From Cyclostephanos tholiformis (taxonomy: Eukaryota > Bacillariophyta > Thalassiosirophyceae > Thalassiosirales > Thalassiosiraceae), in NCBI GenBank assembly GCA_036939975.1, contig JALLPB010000116.1, positions 1 through 22,865 on the forward strand: a stretch of 22,865 bases of DNA, given 5' to 3'. The position numbers and the translations under genes were made by a program. Shown here in pieces: positions 10,197 through 20,367 of the stretch (position 1 is the first letter of the stretch; every line of letters starts with the position of its first letter). The notes below the pieces were generated by a model, which saw only the letters and a list, made by a program, of their open reading frames with translations, did no database searches and was not told the DNA's origin.

Positions 10197-13100
10197 ATGC
10201 CCATATCGTCATCTCGTCATCGCGACACGGCGATGATGACCGCAGCGTCCATCCTCGTCCTACTCCCCCACTCATCTTCGTCATCATCATCGTCGTCGTT
10301 TTCGTCCTTTTCGTCGTTTACGTCACTTTCGTCGTCGCCATCCATCATCAACGTCCTCTCCTCCCCCCGACGCCGACGAACCGCGTCGTCGTCGTCGTCG
10401 TCGTCGTCGTTGTCATTCGTCACGTCGTCGTTCGGACGATCGGTCACGTCCCTCCTACCTGCATCCGGCGGGGGTGGGAGGAGGAGGACGAGGAGTCGGG
10501 GGGGTAGGAGGAATGATGATGACGATGACGATGACGACGACACGGCGATGTGCCCCCCATCGTCGAACGATAACGACGTCGACGACGACGACGACCGATG
10601 CCGCCGCCATTACGTGCGATTCTCGCGAGTCTTTCAGAGGCACGTCGTATATCGTCGTCCGATCGGTCCCGGCGGCGTCGTCGTCGTCGTCGACGACGAT
10701 GACGACGACGACGATAACGGTCGTCGTAATCATGACATCGACGAACGCGACGTTGGGGAGGTATTGCGATCGTACCGCTTCCTCGACGACGCGATTACGT
10801 CGTATCCGGATGCGTGGGTCTTGCCGCCATGGGGGGACAGGGTCCATCGTACCGGGAGGAGCGACGATGACGATGGCGACGTAGACGTGCGAGGGGTGGA
10901 CGAGGACGAGGACGGTAGTGCCGATCGAGGGCGGCATACGATCGATCACGACGACGAGGGGGAGGGGGGGTGGGGGAGGAGGGATAGGGGAGGAGGGGGC
11001 GGGAGGGATTCGTCATCGTCATTCGAGGGCACGTCCATCGCGGGGATGGGATTACAATCGACATGCGAATCGGAGCACGACGACGATGACCGGGATGATG
11101 ATGATCATCGCGTCCATCGTGACGTCCGACGCGTACGAAGGCGAAAGGGTAAACGAAACCGCGCGAACGATGCCCTCAGGACGTTACTGAATCTAATATC
11201 CACCAACGACGATCGGATGGTACCCCGACACTTCTTCAAACTCGACATCGCTCGCATCGAGGGTATGGGACATACCGCAGATACGATAACGGGGAATCAC
11301 GCGCATATCGTACACCTCCTCGGACGATATCGCGTCGGCGAGCGTCATAGTCGATACCGAGGGAGGATGGTGGGCGGGATGACGACGACGACATCGACGG
11401 ATGATCTACTCGCCGCGGCGTCGACGGACGACGATGACGATGATGTCGACGAGGATGGCCTCGTGGGCCTTGCGATGGACGATGACGACATATCCTTCGT
11501 CATGCAAAACTTTCCTTCATTGTGCCTATACGATATAACGGAGGTGAAAGAATTGGTACGCTTCCTCCTTAATCCATTACCGGACCCGGGCAAATTTCCG
11601 TCGGTGTCGATGGTCGCCGATGGAAGGATATGCGGAGACGATGTAGACTGTGAGTAAGATGGATGTCGCGATTTTTTTTTTTCATCCTCGTATTCTGTTT
11701 TGTGTTGATTGTTTTTTGACGGAAAAAAAAAAAGGGCCAGCCCTGTTATCGAAAGGTTACGGTGCGGGATTGACGATCGCCCAAGCGACGAGGGCGGTTA
11801 GGATAATGCCCGAACTGTTGGCATTATACCACGAGGACTCCGTGAAGCCCTCGATACTGTACATGTACAATCATATGCAAGGACGTTCGCCCTCGCCGAA
11901 ACTCATCGAGGAGGCTACGACTCAACTGAACCTCGAGGGTACGAGCCCAACCGATGCGTTCACTTTCGCCTACCTCAATTCGATCGGCATTTCGTGGGGT
12001 CAATTGCGCATACTACTGTCGAGTCTACCCTTATGGAGGACCGTCAACCTCGAGACCGGGTGGGAGATACTGGCGAGGGGTCCCGTTAGGAGCAAGCTGA
12101 AACGTCCGGCGCTCGATTACCTCCGTCGTCGATTGCAGATAGACCCTGGCGATATCTACAATCTTCTTAAGACGCATACGAGACTGAGCACTTACGATAC
12201 GTGCAATAAGATCATGCCGACGTTGGACATGCTGCAAAGCGGATTGCGCTTATCGAGCTCCGAGCTGAGGAGATTGATCCTGCGCATGCCATCTCTCGTG
12301 GGTATGAGTGCTTCCGCATTCGAGGACAGATATGAATTCTTCACGACTGAAGGTATGGTAAAAAAAAGAATTGATTGTTCCGGGTCCAGATGTCGTTGAT
12401 GTAACTTTCAACTCGGCTCAGCTTTCTCGATTAATCCTCACCCGCAGTCGGCATGTCATGTGATGATTTGAAAGTTGCCGTAATGAAACAACCATCGCTG
12501 TTACAGTACGGCATCAATTCGACACTGCGCCCGAAGCTAAAATTCTTCCTCGACGAGCTAGCGGTATCGAAATCACAAATCGGTAGGATTATTTATTCCG
12601 CGCCCGCCGCCATGGGGTTATCGTTGACAGAGAATTTGCGTCCGAAGGTGATTTCCATTATGAAATTGTGCGCACTCCACCCATATCAAGTTGGATATTT
12701 AGTGTCGACGTCGCCACAGATACTGCTACTCAGCCAGAAGTGCAAAATTGAACCCATGCTGCGATTTTTATCCGCAGAGTTGATGCTCAATGACCCTACT
12801 GACATTGGTAAGATTGTTCTGAGAGCGCCACGTGTGTTGCATCAGGGATTGGAGTCGTCGATTGCCAAGAAAATAGACCTGCTGACGAATAGTTTGAAAG
12901 AAAAATCGAAGCAAGGTGCAGTTTCGATCCTTCGTAATAACCCTGCACTATTGGTTACTTCGAACGCTGTTTTGGAGGGTAGGATAGAAAGATGTCCGGT
13001 GGACACCGACCTTTCGATATGGCTCCTGCCGTCGGCGAAAGGACGAAAGAAATCCATTCAACAATCCACGACTCAACTCCGAGGAGATCCCATCGTGGCA

Positions 13101-13997
13101 ACTCTATCGCCAATCATAGCATCGGACACACTAGACTCTGTGGTGAAAATATATCAGAGTGTCTCACACGCTGCCGAGGAATTAAATATAGCCGAGTCTA
13201 CAGTCAGAAATGGTTGCAACTTGAATGGAGTATATCTCCGTTCACTGGCTGACCTCCCACTCAAGTTACCGAGAGAGCCGCTGAGCATTAATCCCCATTT
13301 GACAAAATTTTCAATTTCAATTTTCACTACGGGAGGAATCCATCCCAGCGATAGTGCTACAATTGCCCGCGGACAAAGACGTACTGGGGGTCTTGCCATG
13401 ATGGTCTTCTCTGATGGGTCGAGTCAAAGCAAGGCTAAATTTCGTCGCGAGTTTCACACCGCCGCTCAATCGTGTCTTGGAATTCATGTTCCTATCGACA
13501 AGGAAGATGCGAGCAATTTGGTAACTGTGTTCCCCCTCGTTAACCCCTCCATCAAACGATGCGAACTTTTCGCATGCTCCCGTGCCCTACGGATATTGGA
13601 GGAATTCCTGAAATCGAAAAGGAACGACGAAGGGACCATGTACGACATAAAGGTATACACCGACTCCGATTATGCTTGGAAGCTTGTGAAGTCAAAGGCA
13701 CGCCTACTCGAGATAGGCTCCTGTTATACATCACAGGAAATGCTTTCGCAACTACCATTCTCTGGTTACTCGATGAATATTGACATTTTGCATCCCCTAG
13801 CACGCTCCTTCAGCCGTTTGAATGGATGCATCGAACCCCCAGAGTCTGTTCATCGTGCATACAGCAATGCCAGGGTTGAGTTCCTCCACAGTATGGACTG
13901 GACGGCTCCCCAGAACGGTGGGTTGGCATTCGTTAGGAGACTCAAGCGACAGGCGAAATTCGCAGCAAGGTGGCAATACGATAGCGAGCCCACTTAA
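10197..13997 (+). CDS. mTERF-repeat protein fused to NUMOD1-like and RNase H-like domains
   Basis: Three exons by splice sites: 10197-11649, 11735-12352, 12448-13997 (3621 nt, 1206 aa). Introns are 85 nt (GTGAGT; poly-A tract before the AG) and 95 nt (GTATGG), both phase 1, and frame is kept. An alternative ATG is at 10233. The N-terminus is signal-like (MMTAASILVLLPH) then Ser-rich, suggesting an organelle, followed by Asp/Arg-rich low complexity. From about 430 to 905 come mTERF-type helical repeats, each with a P-x-L-L-like turn (FPSLCLYD, MPELLALY, MPSLVGMS, QPSLLQYG, SPQILLLS, NPALLVTS). mTERFs bind organellar nucleic acid in transcription, splicing or ribosome biogenesis. At about 921-955 is a NUMOD1/IENR1-like helix-turn-helix (KIYQSVSHAAEELNIAESTV). 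From about 980 to 1130 is an RNase H-like pattern: IFTTGG (983), GGLAMMVF, CELFACSRAL (E1063), VYTDSDY (D1096). The first catalytic Asp is replaced by Thr985. mTERF is firm; the other two are probable. Confidence 0.85.
10677..10706. repeat. Imperfect 30-bp palindrome (GTC)5(GAC)5 in mTERF exon 1
   Basis: Five GTC triplets are followed by GAC GAC GAT GAC GAC, a palindrome with one mismatch. In frame it encodes a Val run followed by an Asp run. Exon 1 has other TCG or GAC arrays at about 10383-10412 (Ser run) and 10515-10540 (Asp run). Confidence 0.8.
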
Positions 13998-14120
13998 AAA
14001 AAGAACGCCATTGCCTGGGTCAAGCTCCTCCACAGTCAGAACGGTGGGGTTGGAAATATTAGAAAGACTCGAAGCGCATGCAAAATTCGCAGCGATATGA
14101 TAGCCAGTCCACTTACATAA
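13864..14120. repeat. Diverged tandem duplication of the mTERF gene's 3' end
   Basis: Copy 1 (about 13864-13999) contains the last codons and stop of the mTERF-fusion gene. Copy 2 (about 14007-14120) follows after a few bases. Matching blocks include TCCTCCACAGT, CAGAACGGTGGG, GACTC with AAATTCGCAGC, and CCACTTA at both ends. Copy 2 lacks about 18 bases near TGGACTGGACGG. In its second half it keeps the reading frame (GLEILERLEAHAKFAA against GLAFVRRLKRQAKFAA) before stopping. Confidence 0.8.
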
Positions 14121-14409
14121 ACTAGAGGCATCATCTTGTCTTCTTTAAAAAAAGTATTATAATCCATAATAGCACTAAAGAAATGAATGCTCGGATATTA
14201 TTTTGGTAGATATTTACTGCCGAAAATGCCTCCCTTTTCCACCACCCCCTCCTCGCTGACTGCCACATATTCATCGCAAGAGATTGAAAAGAGAAGTGCT
14301 TGTAAGTTTCGTCTTGGTACTGGGCGTTCAATATATCAAGTGCAATTCCCCCTCATTTTGCAGCCTTTCCTTGTCGTTATCACCCACTGTCACAGGTAGG
14401 ATAGAATAT
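14121..14409. other. Intergenic, no gene recognised
   Basis: AT-rich sequence between the duplicated mTERF 3' end and the end of the LRR remnant. Only short open frames occur on either strand, with no recognisable motif. It presumably carries the 3' UTR of the mTERF gene. Confidence 0.4.
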
Positions 14410-14968
14410 TCAGAACATATCATTGGCTGAGCCAAACTGTTCTTGAAACAAAATGGGAGCTCCATTCAACGAATTTCCATTGACGGTAACCTTGGAATCG
14501 ATGCTGCCAAAGTAAGCATTCATATCCCAGATGGAGATGGGAGGAACACATCTTAACATATCGTAAATATTGACCTGCCAGCTGCTTACCAGGGCAAGAT
14601 CATAATATGCTCTGGAATGCTGCATTGGATCAGGGAGCAATAAGTACAGAGAGACTTTCATGATGACCCTGATTCCACCAGTTCAGCATAACCTCACAGG
14701 TTACGATTTCTTCGATTTCATTGCTGAACTCCGCAGCCTCTTGGAATGTGCTATCTTTAATTGCCTTACCGGCGGGAGGTTTAACTATGCGTTGTAGCAA
14801 CGTGCATTCTTCTAATGCCTCCTTCCCGATTTTCTCCAGTTGATTGCCAAGAGTCACACTTGTCTACAATGAGCAATCACTGAATGGTAAGCCATCTTAA
14901 TTGCCTTGACTGCGTTGGGTGTCACAATTAGCTGTAGTGATTGTCTGGCAATAGTGAAGTGCAGTTAT
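14410..14968 (-). pseudogene. BspA-like (LRR_5) leucine-rich repeat gene remnant, 3' part
   Basis: Minus-strand sequence reads as BspA-type leucine-rich repeats spread over several frames. Segments are SLQLIVTPNAVKAIK (about 14890-14935), LEKIGKEALEECTLLQRIV with AGKAIKDSTFQ (about 14745-14845), and a C-terminal tail with EIEEIVTCE, LNWWNQGHHE, SSWQVNIYDML and MNAYFGSIDSK down to a stop at 14410. Frames change near 14855 and near 14650, and a TAG lies at 14864-14866, so the gene is broken. The repeat pattern (I-x-x-x-A/T-F-x-x-C-T-S-L) and the WWNQG tail are typical of the large BspA-like families I associate with diatom genomes. The upstream part continues beyond the inserted retrotransposon at 20577. 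Function of intact members is unknown; the repeats are protein-binding scaffolds. Confidence 0.75.
14964..14968. repeat. Target-site duplication GTTAT, left copy
   Basis: GTTAT directly abuts the outer edge of the left LTR. The identical GTTAT follows the right LTR at 20572-20576. Five bases is the usual length for Ty1/copia integration. Confidence 0.85.
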
Positions 14969-15172
14969 TCTTGAGGACACGATGAATCAATTGATTTGGA
15001 TCTGATTTGACGTTGTAAAACGAGATATTAATTGATTTATGCAGGTCTACTCTACTCGGTGGCTACAGGAGGGATGTGACGTGGAAAGAGAGCATCTCGC
15101 CAGCTCACCTTCTTCTGTGCTGGACAGTACGATGTACGTACTGGCTTGGACCTGGGAGACTTTGTCTCAATG
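14969..15172 (-). repeat. 3' LTR of the copia element
   Basis: 204 bases. It matches the LTR at 20368-20571 without indels, at 192 of 204 positions by eye. The ancestral ends are TGTTGAG and CTCAACA, an inverted repeat; here they are changed to TCTTGAG at the outer end and CTCAATG at the inner end. The gag-pol stop codon (15052-15054) lies inside this LTR. Confidence 0.95.
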
Positions 15173-15870
15173 CATCCCCGCAATGAAAGATCGGTTGGTA
15201 TGACTTGGGGTCTCATTGGAGAAGGAGAAGTTAGAGTGGAAGTTTGTTTTGGTGTAGGAGAGGTGGAGGGTGCCAATGTCGGATGTAGAGCCGGTAAAAA
15301 GGAAGGCGGAGTGTCCACATAGTCAACGGGACAGTTCATTAACATTGCACGGAAGAGACAAAATTTATGTCCATGACGAGGTTTTGTAAGAACATCTGCC
15401 CACATTGTTTCGGTGGGACAATAGCATAAGTTGAGTTCACCAGAATTGTGGTAATGTTGAACAAAAAAATACTTTGCTTTGATGTGCTTCGTCCATTTTG
15501 AGCTGGATACATAACCATTTTTGGCAAGGAAAAGGGTGCTCATATTGTCTTGGTAGACAATATTAGATGAAATGGTGTAGCCCTGTGCTTCAAGAAAGTT
15601 ACGAGTCCATAGAACATCACTGCACTTGTCATAAAGGCCAATCAACTCACATTCGGTAGAACTCTTAGAAGGAAGCTTTTGTTTCATGGAGGAGCTGGTT
15701 GTGGCACCACCACCAAACGTGAGAATGGATCCAGTGTGGCCATGGGTATCGTTGTGTGTTTGAAAAGATGCATCGATGTACCAGACAATGTTAGTAATGG
15801 AGTCAGCACGTAAAGTGTGTCAAAGGAACCGCGGGCCATTTAAGTAACGGAGGAGTCGTTTTAATTTGCC
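15052..15870 (-). pseudogene. RNase H and C-terminal tail of copia pol, broken
   Basis: Continues the pol frame after the TGA at 15871-15873 and is interrupted again by a TGA at 15820-15822. Copia RNase H landmarks are present: WYIDAS, the KQKL with SSTECELIGLYD segment, and YQDNMSTLFLAKNG, then TKHIKAKYFF and MWADVLTKP. The three acidic positions (YIDAS, TECEL, YQDN) are retained. After the domain comes a Pro/Ser/Thr-rich linker, and the last 39 codons or so lie in the 3' LTR. Confidence 0.9.
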
Positions 15871-16365
15871 TCAATCATCCTCGTCAGGGTGCTTGACGCA
15901 TGTTGTGAGAAATGCGACCGTGGGCTGTATATCACGGCAAACCCTGGAGAGAAAGAGTAGTTGGGCTGTGGTGTGATGATAAGCAGTTGCCAGATCTTCA
16001 GTGAGGAGACGTGCTTCGGAAGGAGGTCGGACCTTGAAAAGATGATCAGCAGCAGGAGAGGAGGCCTCCCCCATAATCTTTTCAGGGAATGTCTTGATGA
16101 TTTTGGAAAGGTAGGGGATCATATCAAAAGTGACTGACCCTTTTGCGGAAAAATTGATAGTCATGCCTAGGTAATCATGGCGGGGACCATTGCAGACGTG
16201 AAATTTCTTGTCAACTGTGTCATATCGAGCGGAGAGCCAATCGGTGAACCATATAACAACCTGTGGATCCTCATGTCCAGTGAAGAGATAATCAACATGC
16301 CAGCATACTGTGAGTTGTTTGCCATTCACCATTTTATTTGCAACACAAGGGTCATAGGGATTTAT
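15871..16365 (-). pseudogene. Copia reverse transcriptase, C-terminal half, mutated active site
   Basis: Starts after the TAG at 16366-16368 with INPYDPC and runs to a TGA at 15871-15873. The catalytic box reads HVDYLF (16288-16299): the second Asp of the copia V-D-D motif is replaced by Tyr, a GAT-to-TAT change. The connection region toward RNase H follows (TAYHHTTAQLLFLSR). The enzyme would be inactive even without the nonsense codons. Confidence 0.9.
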
Positions 16366-17148
16366 CTAGAAACCAATAGAAGTGAGATCAGCAATGAGCT
16401 TTCTGTAAAATAACAGAGTACTTTTCATCTCGACTTGAACATAGAGGATCAGTTTACCCTTTGCATTGGTGGTAATATATTTCCGGTAGAGGGATGTTTC
16501 CATTTTAACCATCAATTCCACAAGGATACCATCAAGGCGCATGATGGCATAATCCGGGTTATCTGCTTGAAGAAACGCGCCTGGGATATCACAAGTAGCA
16601 ACATGACGGCCTTCGTGTGCAAATATCATTCCCTGGATGAAGATAGCCTCGGAGGTCACAGTGGGCGCGGTGGCTTCCTCTTTGGCGATGTGTTCACATT
16701 GTACGCTGCCATTGGCACAGGCATGGGCCTTGATCTCGCTGGAACTTTTTTGGGTGAGGAACATGAGCGATGTTAGAGCCTTCCGTCGAGCATCACGAGT
16801 GAGGGTGGAGGGGTTGCAAGGACGGAAGCAACGATGGGTGTGAAACTGTGTCAGTTCTTTGTGAACGGCATCTTTACCACGATCGGCAAATTTACGAAGG
16901 CCAGCTTTAACACTGTATTGCTTCTTTGCGGGAATGGTTTTGTTAAAGTAGAGGGATTCAGCTGTGTGAATCATGATATAGTGACATATTTGAGCCATGG
17001 TGTCATCATCCTGTAAAGCAAGGTCAACATCAGTCCCGCCTGCCATACGATAGGGATAGTTTGGTGGAAGCTTGTTCGCATCGGCAATGGTTGTGAAAAG
17101 ATGGTAATCGTCAAGTCATAGAGGAGGGCGCCACTCACGGGAAGGATA
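16366..17148 (-). pseudogene. Copia reverse transcriptase, N-terminal half
   Basis: Lies between stop codons at 17149-17151 and 16366-16368, with a further TGA at 17116-17118 near its start. RT motifs are seen: KAHACANGSVQ, EEATAPTVTSEAIF, and VATCDIPGAFLQAD with the first catalytic Asp. The usual copia KALYGM-type segment before the second half is missing (LYVQVEMKSTLLFYRKL), consistent with an in-frame deletion of about 18 bases. Confidence 0.9.
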
Positions 17149-18291
17149 TCAGGAAGGTGGCAGCATAGGAGGAGCTGGTGGCAGCATAGGAGGAGTTGAA
17201 GACTCAGGCTCAACTTTGGGAGGAAAGAACGGAGTAGTAGGTATGACAGGATAATCGTCATCATCATCAATCTCAAACACCTCCTTTGGCGGGGGAAGAG
17301 TGTCAGAAGAACCGAGATCTGCATTATCAGCTGCCGCCGTTGCAAGGGCTTCCCAGTCGTCGGTGTGAATGTGGGTAACATCAAGAGTGCCGGTAGAATT
17401 GTTGCGTTGGCGAAGTATGCCAGGGAGCTCAGCCGGAATGTCGGGGTATGTGGCCATGGGTGTATCATCGAGAGAGAGATCGGGATTCTCTTGCCATGGA
17501 AAAGGTTGACGGTGTCTGTTGCAAAACTGTAGGTGCTTGGATACACCAGAAAACTTGGTGAGGTCTGTCAAGCAAGTGATGACTGAATCTGGGACGGGGA
17601 GTTCAGTGAAGTTGCGCCATTTGATGACGAGGCCAGAGGCGAGATTAAGAATATTGTAGGTTCCTTGGAGATTTCCAGTGGGGCCCAAACATATTGATGG
17701 AATGCCACGTGACTCCATGAAGTTGGTAGGAGTGTTTTCCTCATACGTTTCGCAGTAAGCACCAAAAGGTGCACGACAATGGTTCTTGGCGTCCAGTTTG
17801 TGATGAAGGATGAGCTCTCGTGGGCTGAAACAATCAGAGACACCATTGGAGGCAGGAAAATTGTTGAGCCACATTACGATAAAATAAAGGAGGTGAATAA
17901 CCATAATCTGAGGGAGGCGCGGATACGGTAGCATGCGAATGATGCCACGTGCCCGTTCCTTGATCATGCGGATGCAGCGCTCAATTTCGCCAATGTGTTC
18001 AGCTGCTGCGGATGTGTTGAGATGGATCTGTGGGAGGTGATCTTTTACCTTGTTAAATTCGTTGTCCATGAGGATAGTTGTGGTGGTGAACCCAGCTCGT
18101 GCATAGACATGAACAATCTGGTCAAGTAAGAATCCTAGCTTAGTTGCAGTGGGATGAGGTGCATGTTCAATTGTGATTAGATTTATGTTGCGCGAAGCCG
18201 ACACCAAAAAAGGAATTCCATTAACAAACATCACGTCGGCGACCAGTGTGAGGCAAGAGTTGAGATCAATGATAGTACGAGGAATTTCAAC
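17149..18291 (-). pseudogene. Copia integrase core and C-terminal region
   Basis: Follows the in-frame TAA at 18292-18294. The D,D-E triad is visible: Asp in VADVMFVNG (18235-18237), Asp in ILMDNEF (18064-18066) and Glu in GEIERCIRM (about 17980-17982). A Pro-rich tail with a repeated PPMLPP unit (about 17150-17195) precedes the TGA at 17149-17151. The catalytic residues look intact, so inactivation rests on the stops. Confidence 0.9.
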
Positions 18292-19404
18292 TTAGTCCAT
18301 CCGAACATGGTCAGGTTTTCGTCTCACTGTTTTACCTCTGATCGATGCAAGGTCAGGGCCAAAGAGTTTGTGAGCATTGACAATATCAGTGTTGGTAATT
18401 GGGCAATCTTTGAGAAGATTTTGGCGTACCAGACCTTGAAAGTCATGCTCGGAAGGAGAGCCAATCATACCCAAGAGGCATCGAGCGGTGGTAGCTTGTG
18501 CAAGTTGCTTTTTGGTGAAGCCCTCATGGTTCTCCCGAACTGTATTAACGTGAAGAGCGTGATCGTGAGCAAGGAGATATGCAGCCCCAGGATCATCATG
18601 AAGGTTGAGGGCATGGAGCCCCTCTTCGGTAGGAGTGAATTCTACAATGCCCCCGTCCGTATGCACTTGAAAGACTCCACCGCGGTCAGTGCTATCATAT
18701 GTAACACGAAACTTCTGTCCAAGCCTGTGAAGGAAAAGGACGTTGGCAATGCCACGGGCATCAAAGTAGACCGGGGTGGAGCCAAAATTGGCCATCTCAG
18801 AAGTACGAAGGGTGCTTTTGTTGCAGTGAACATTGATGGGGGTCGTTGCCGGGCAAATATGGCGAACCAGATTTGGATTAGAGAAGAGATCCACAGTCGA
18901 CTGACTATCCAGCAGAACAAGGTCAGACCTGATGCGCGTGCGATCCGACTCTTGAGCAAGAAGAACATTAGAATCATCAATTTGGGCAAGGATAAGGACG
19001 CTGTCCTCGTCACTGGACTGGGAGGGGTCGTCCGCATTCGTCATTGCATGAATTTGAGCAGGAGGCTTGGAGGTGGGGCACACACTGGAGATGTGACCAA
19101 TTTGGCCACACGTCTTGCATTGCACGGAGGTATATCCCTTTTTGTCACAAGGTTTGTGACTGGATGAGATGGAAGACGCCAAAGATTTAGAGGAGGCAGC
19201 GACAGTGGTAGGAGGAGAGCTAGGAGCTTGGCTAGCCGCTCCTTGAGCAAAGACAAGAGCCTCGTCGGCTTGGACAAGGGCCTCCCGTGCAGGTTGGACG
19301 GCCCGGGGAGGGCGAATCTTCGAGTCGGCGCGGCGATTAAGCATTGTGAGACATTGGTCCACCAATTTTGGGTAGAGGTCGTTTCCAAACCCATACTGAT
19401 TTGA
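18292..19404 (-). pseudogene. Copia nucleocapsid zinc knuckle, protease and pre-integrase region
   Basis: Continues in frame after the TAA at 19405-19407. It holds a CCHC zinc knuckle, C-x2-C-x4-H-x4-C (CKTCGQIGHISSVC, 19078-19119). The aspartic protease motif is LLDSQSTVDLF near 18907, where the usual D-S/T-G is D-S-Q, a form I associate with diatom copia elements. The gag-pre-integrase region follows (LLGMIGSPSEHDFQ, KTVRRKPDHV). It ends at a TAA (18292-18294). Confidence 0.9.
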
Positions 19405-20286
19405 TTACTCCATCTTGAGGGAACTAAAACATGTCTTGTTGGCTCCATTTAACAAGAGGGCACCCAAAAATTCATCACGAGTAAGTTTGAGGGCAAGAGC
19501 GCATTCGGCATTTGTGGGCGCGTTGATATCACTGATATCTCCGAAGGCAGCAAGCTCTTTCATCTTCATGGTGAGGAATGTGAGAATAACTCCTACAGTG
19601 CCAAGGCCACCGTAGGTTTCGATTGTCTCCACATGGGCCATGAACTCCCGATGATATGTGTGGTTATCCACGCCATCGTGCTGGAAGTAGGTAACAAGCT
19701 TCCTGTGGGAGGCGACCGTCGCCATCACGCTCTGTGTCTTGGAGTCATACGAACAGCAAAGGCCTTGAATCAACTTTAGAAGGGCGTTCAGATCACGAGA
19801 CATACGAACGGCAGGAAAAACATCCGTGGCTTCCATGTCGTTTCTGAGGGCGGGAGAGCATTGATGGAGAATAATAATAAATGCGTTCTGCATGTTGTCA
19901 TCGTATTTCTTTTTCTTCGCCTTCGCCTCTTTGTGGTCTTCCTTCCAGAGGTATTCGTCAATAGTCGAGACAGGGATGGTAGCGCCGGAGGTAGGATCAA
20001 CAGTGGGTTGGGGAGGGGGTGGGATAGTGATGATGATGGGTTTCATTTTGCGGATGGCCTCGGAGACGTCGTTCCCGGCAATGAGTTGTAGGTGGTCAGC
20101 AATATTTTTTAAAGAGCAATGGAAGAGGGCAGCATCATGGGGGCCCGTGTTATCGAAAACATCATTCTTGATCTCTTTGGTTTTACCCTCAAATTTGCTG
20201 TTGGCAATTCCAACGGTTGCGGTTGCCCCGACGATTGCGGCGATTATTATTATTATTATCCCCAGACGGAGAGGCGACGTCCGGTT
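19405..20286 (-). pseudogene. Copia gag capsid region
   Basis: Open in the main pol frame from 20286 down to a TAA at 19405-19407. From about 20210 downward it reads as gag (SKFEGKTKEIKNDVFDNTG, SLKNIADHLQLI, then the ATG at 20044-20046 and a long helical capsid region). The first ATG of the true gag lies in another frame at 20314, so a frameshift separates the two parts. Confidence 0.85.
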
Positions 20287-20314
20287 TTATTTTGTTGTTG
20301 TCAATGCCCCCCAT
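20189..20314 (-). pseudogene. Copia gag N-terminal fragment, out of frame
   Basis: ATG at 20312-20314, beginning MGGIDNNKIKPDVASPSG followed by Asn and Arg runs from an AAT repeat, then a TGA at 20189-20191. It overlaps the frame of the capsid region, which has no upstream ATG of its own. It is therefore probably the original gag start, separated by a one- or two-base indel somewhere in 20189-20286. Confidence 0.7.
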
Positions 20315-20367
20315 TGTAAATAAATGAGGAGCGGGAGGGGGGGGGGACCTCTGTAAATCAATTAATA

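Noticed and set aside
10217..10949. Open frames on the minus strand and in other plus frames, rich in Asp, Val or Arg
   Set aside because: These are shadows of the triplet repeats in mTERF exon 1, which stay open in every frame.
18307..19167. A 286-codon open frame on the plus strand
   Set aside because: It is the antisense shadow of the copia protease/pre-integrase region, which shows clear CCHC and protease motifs on the minus strand.
20339..20367. A tRNA-iMet primer binding site inside the 5' LTR
   Set aside because: The sequence next to the LTR does not contain the usual TGGTATCAGAG; no convincing tRNA match could be made by eye.
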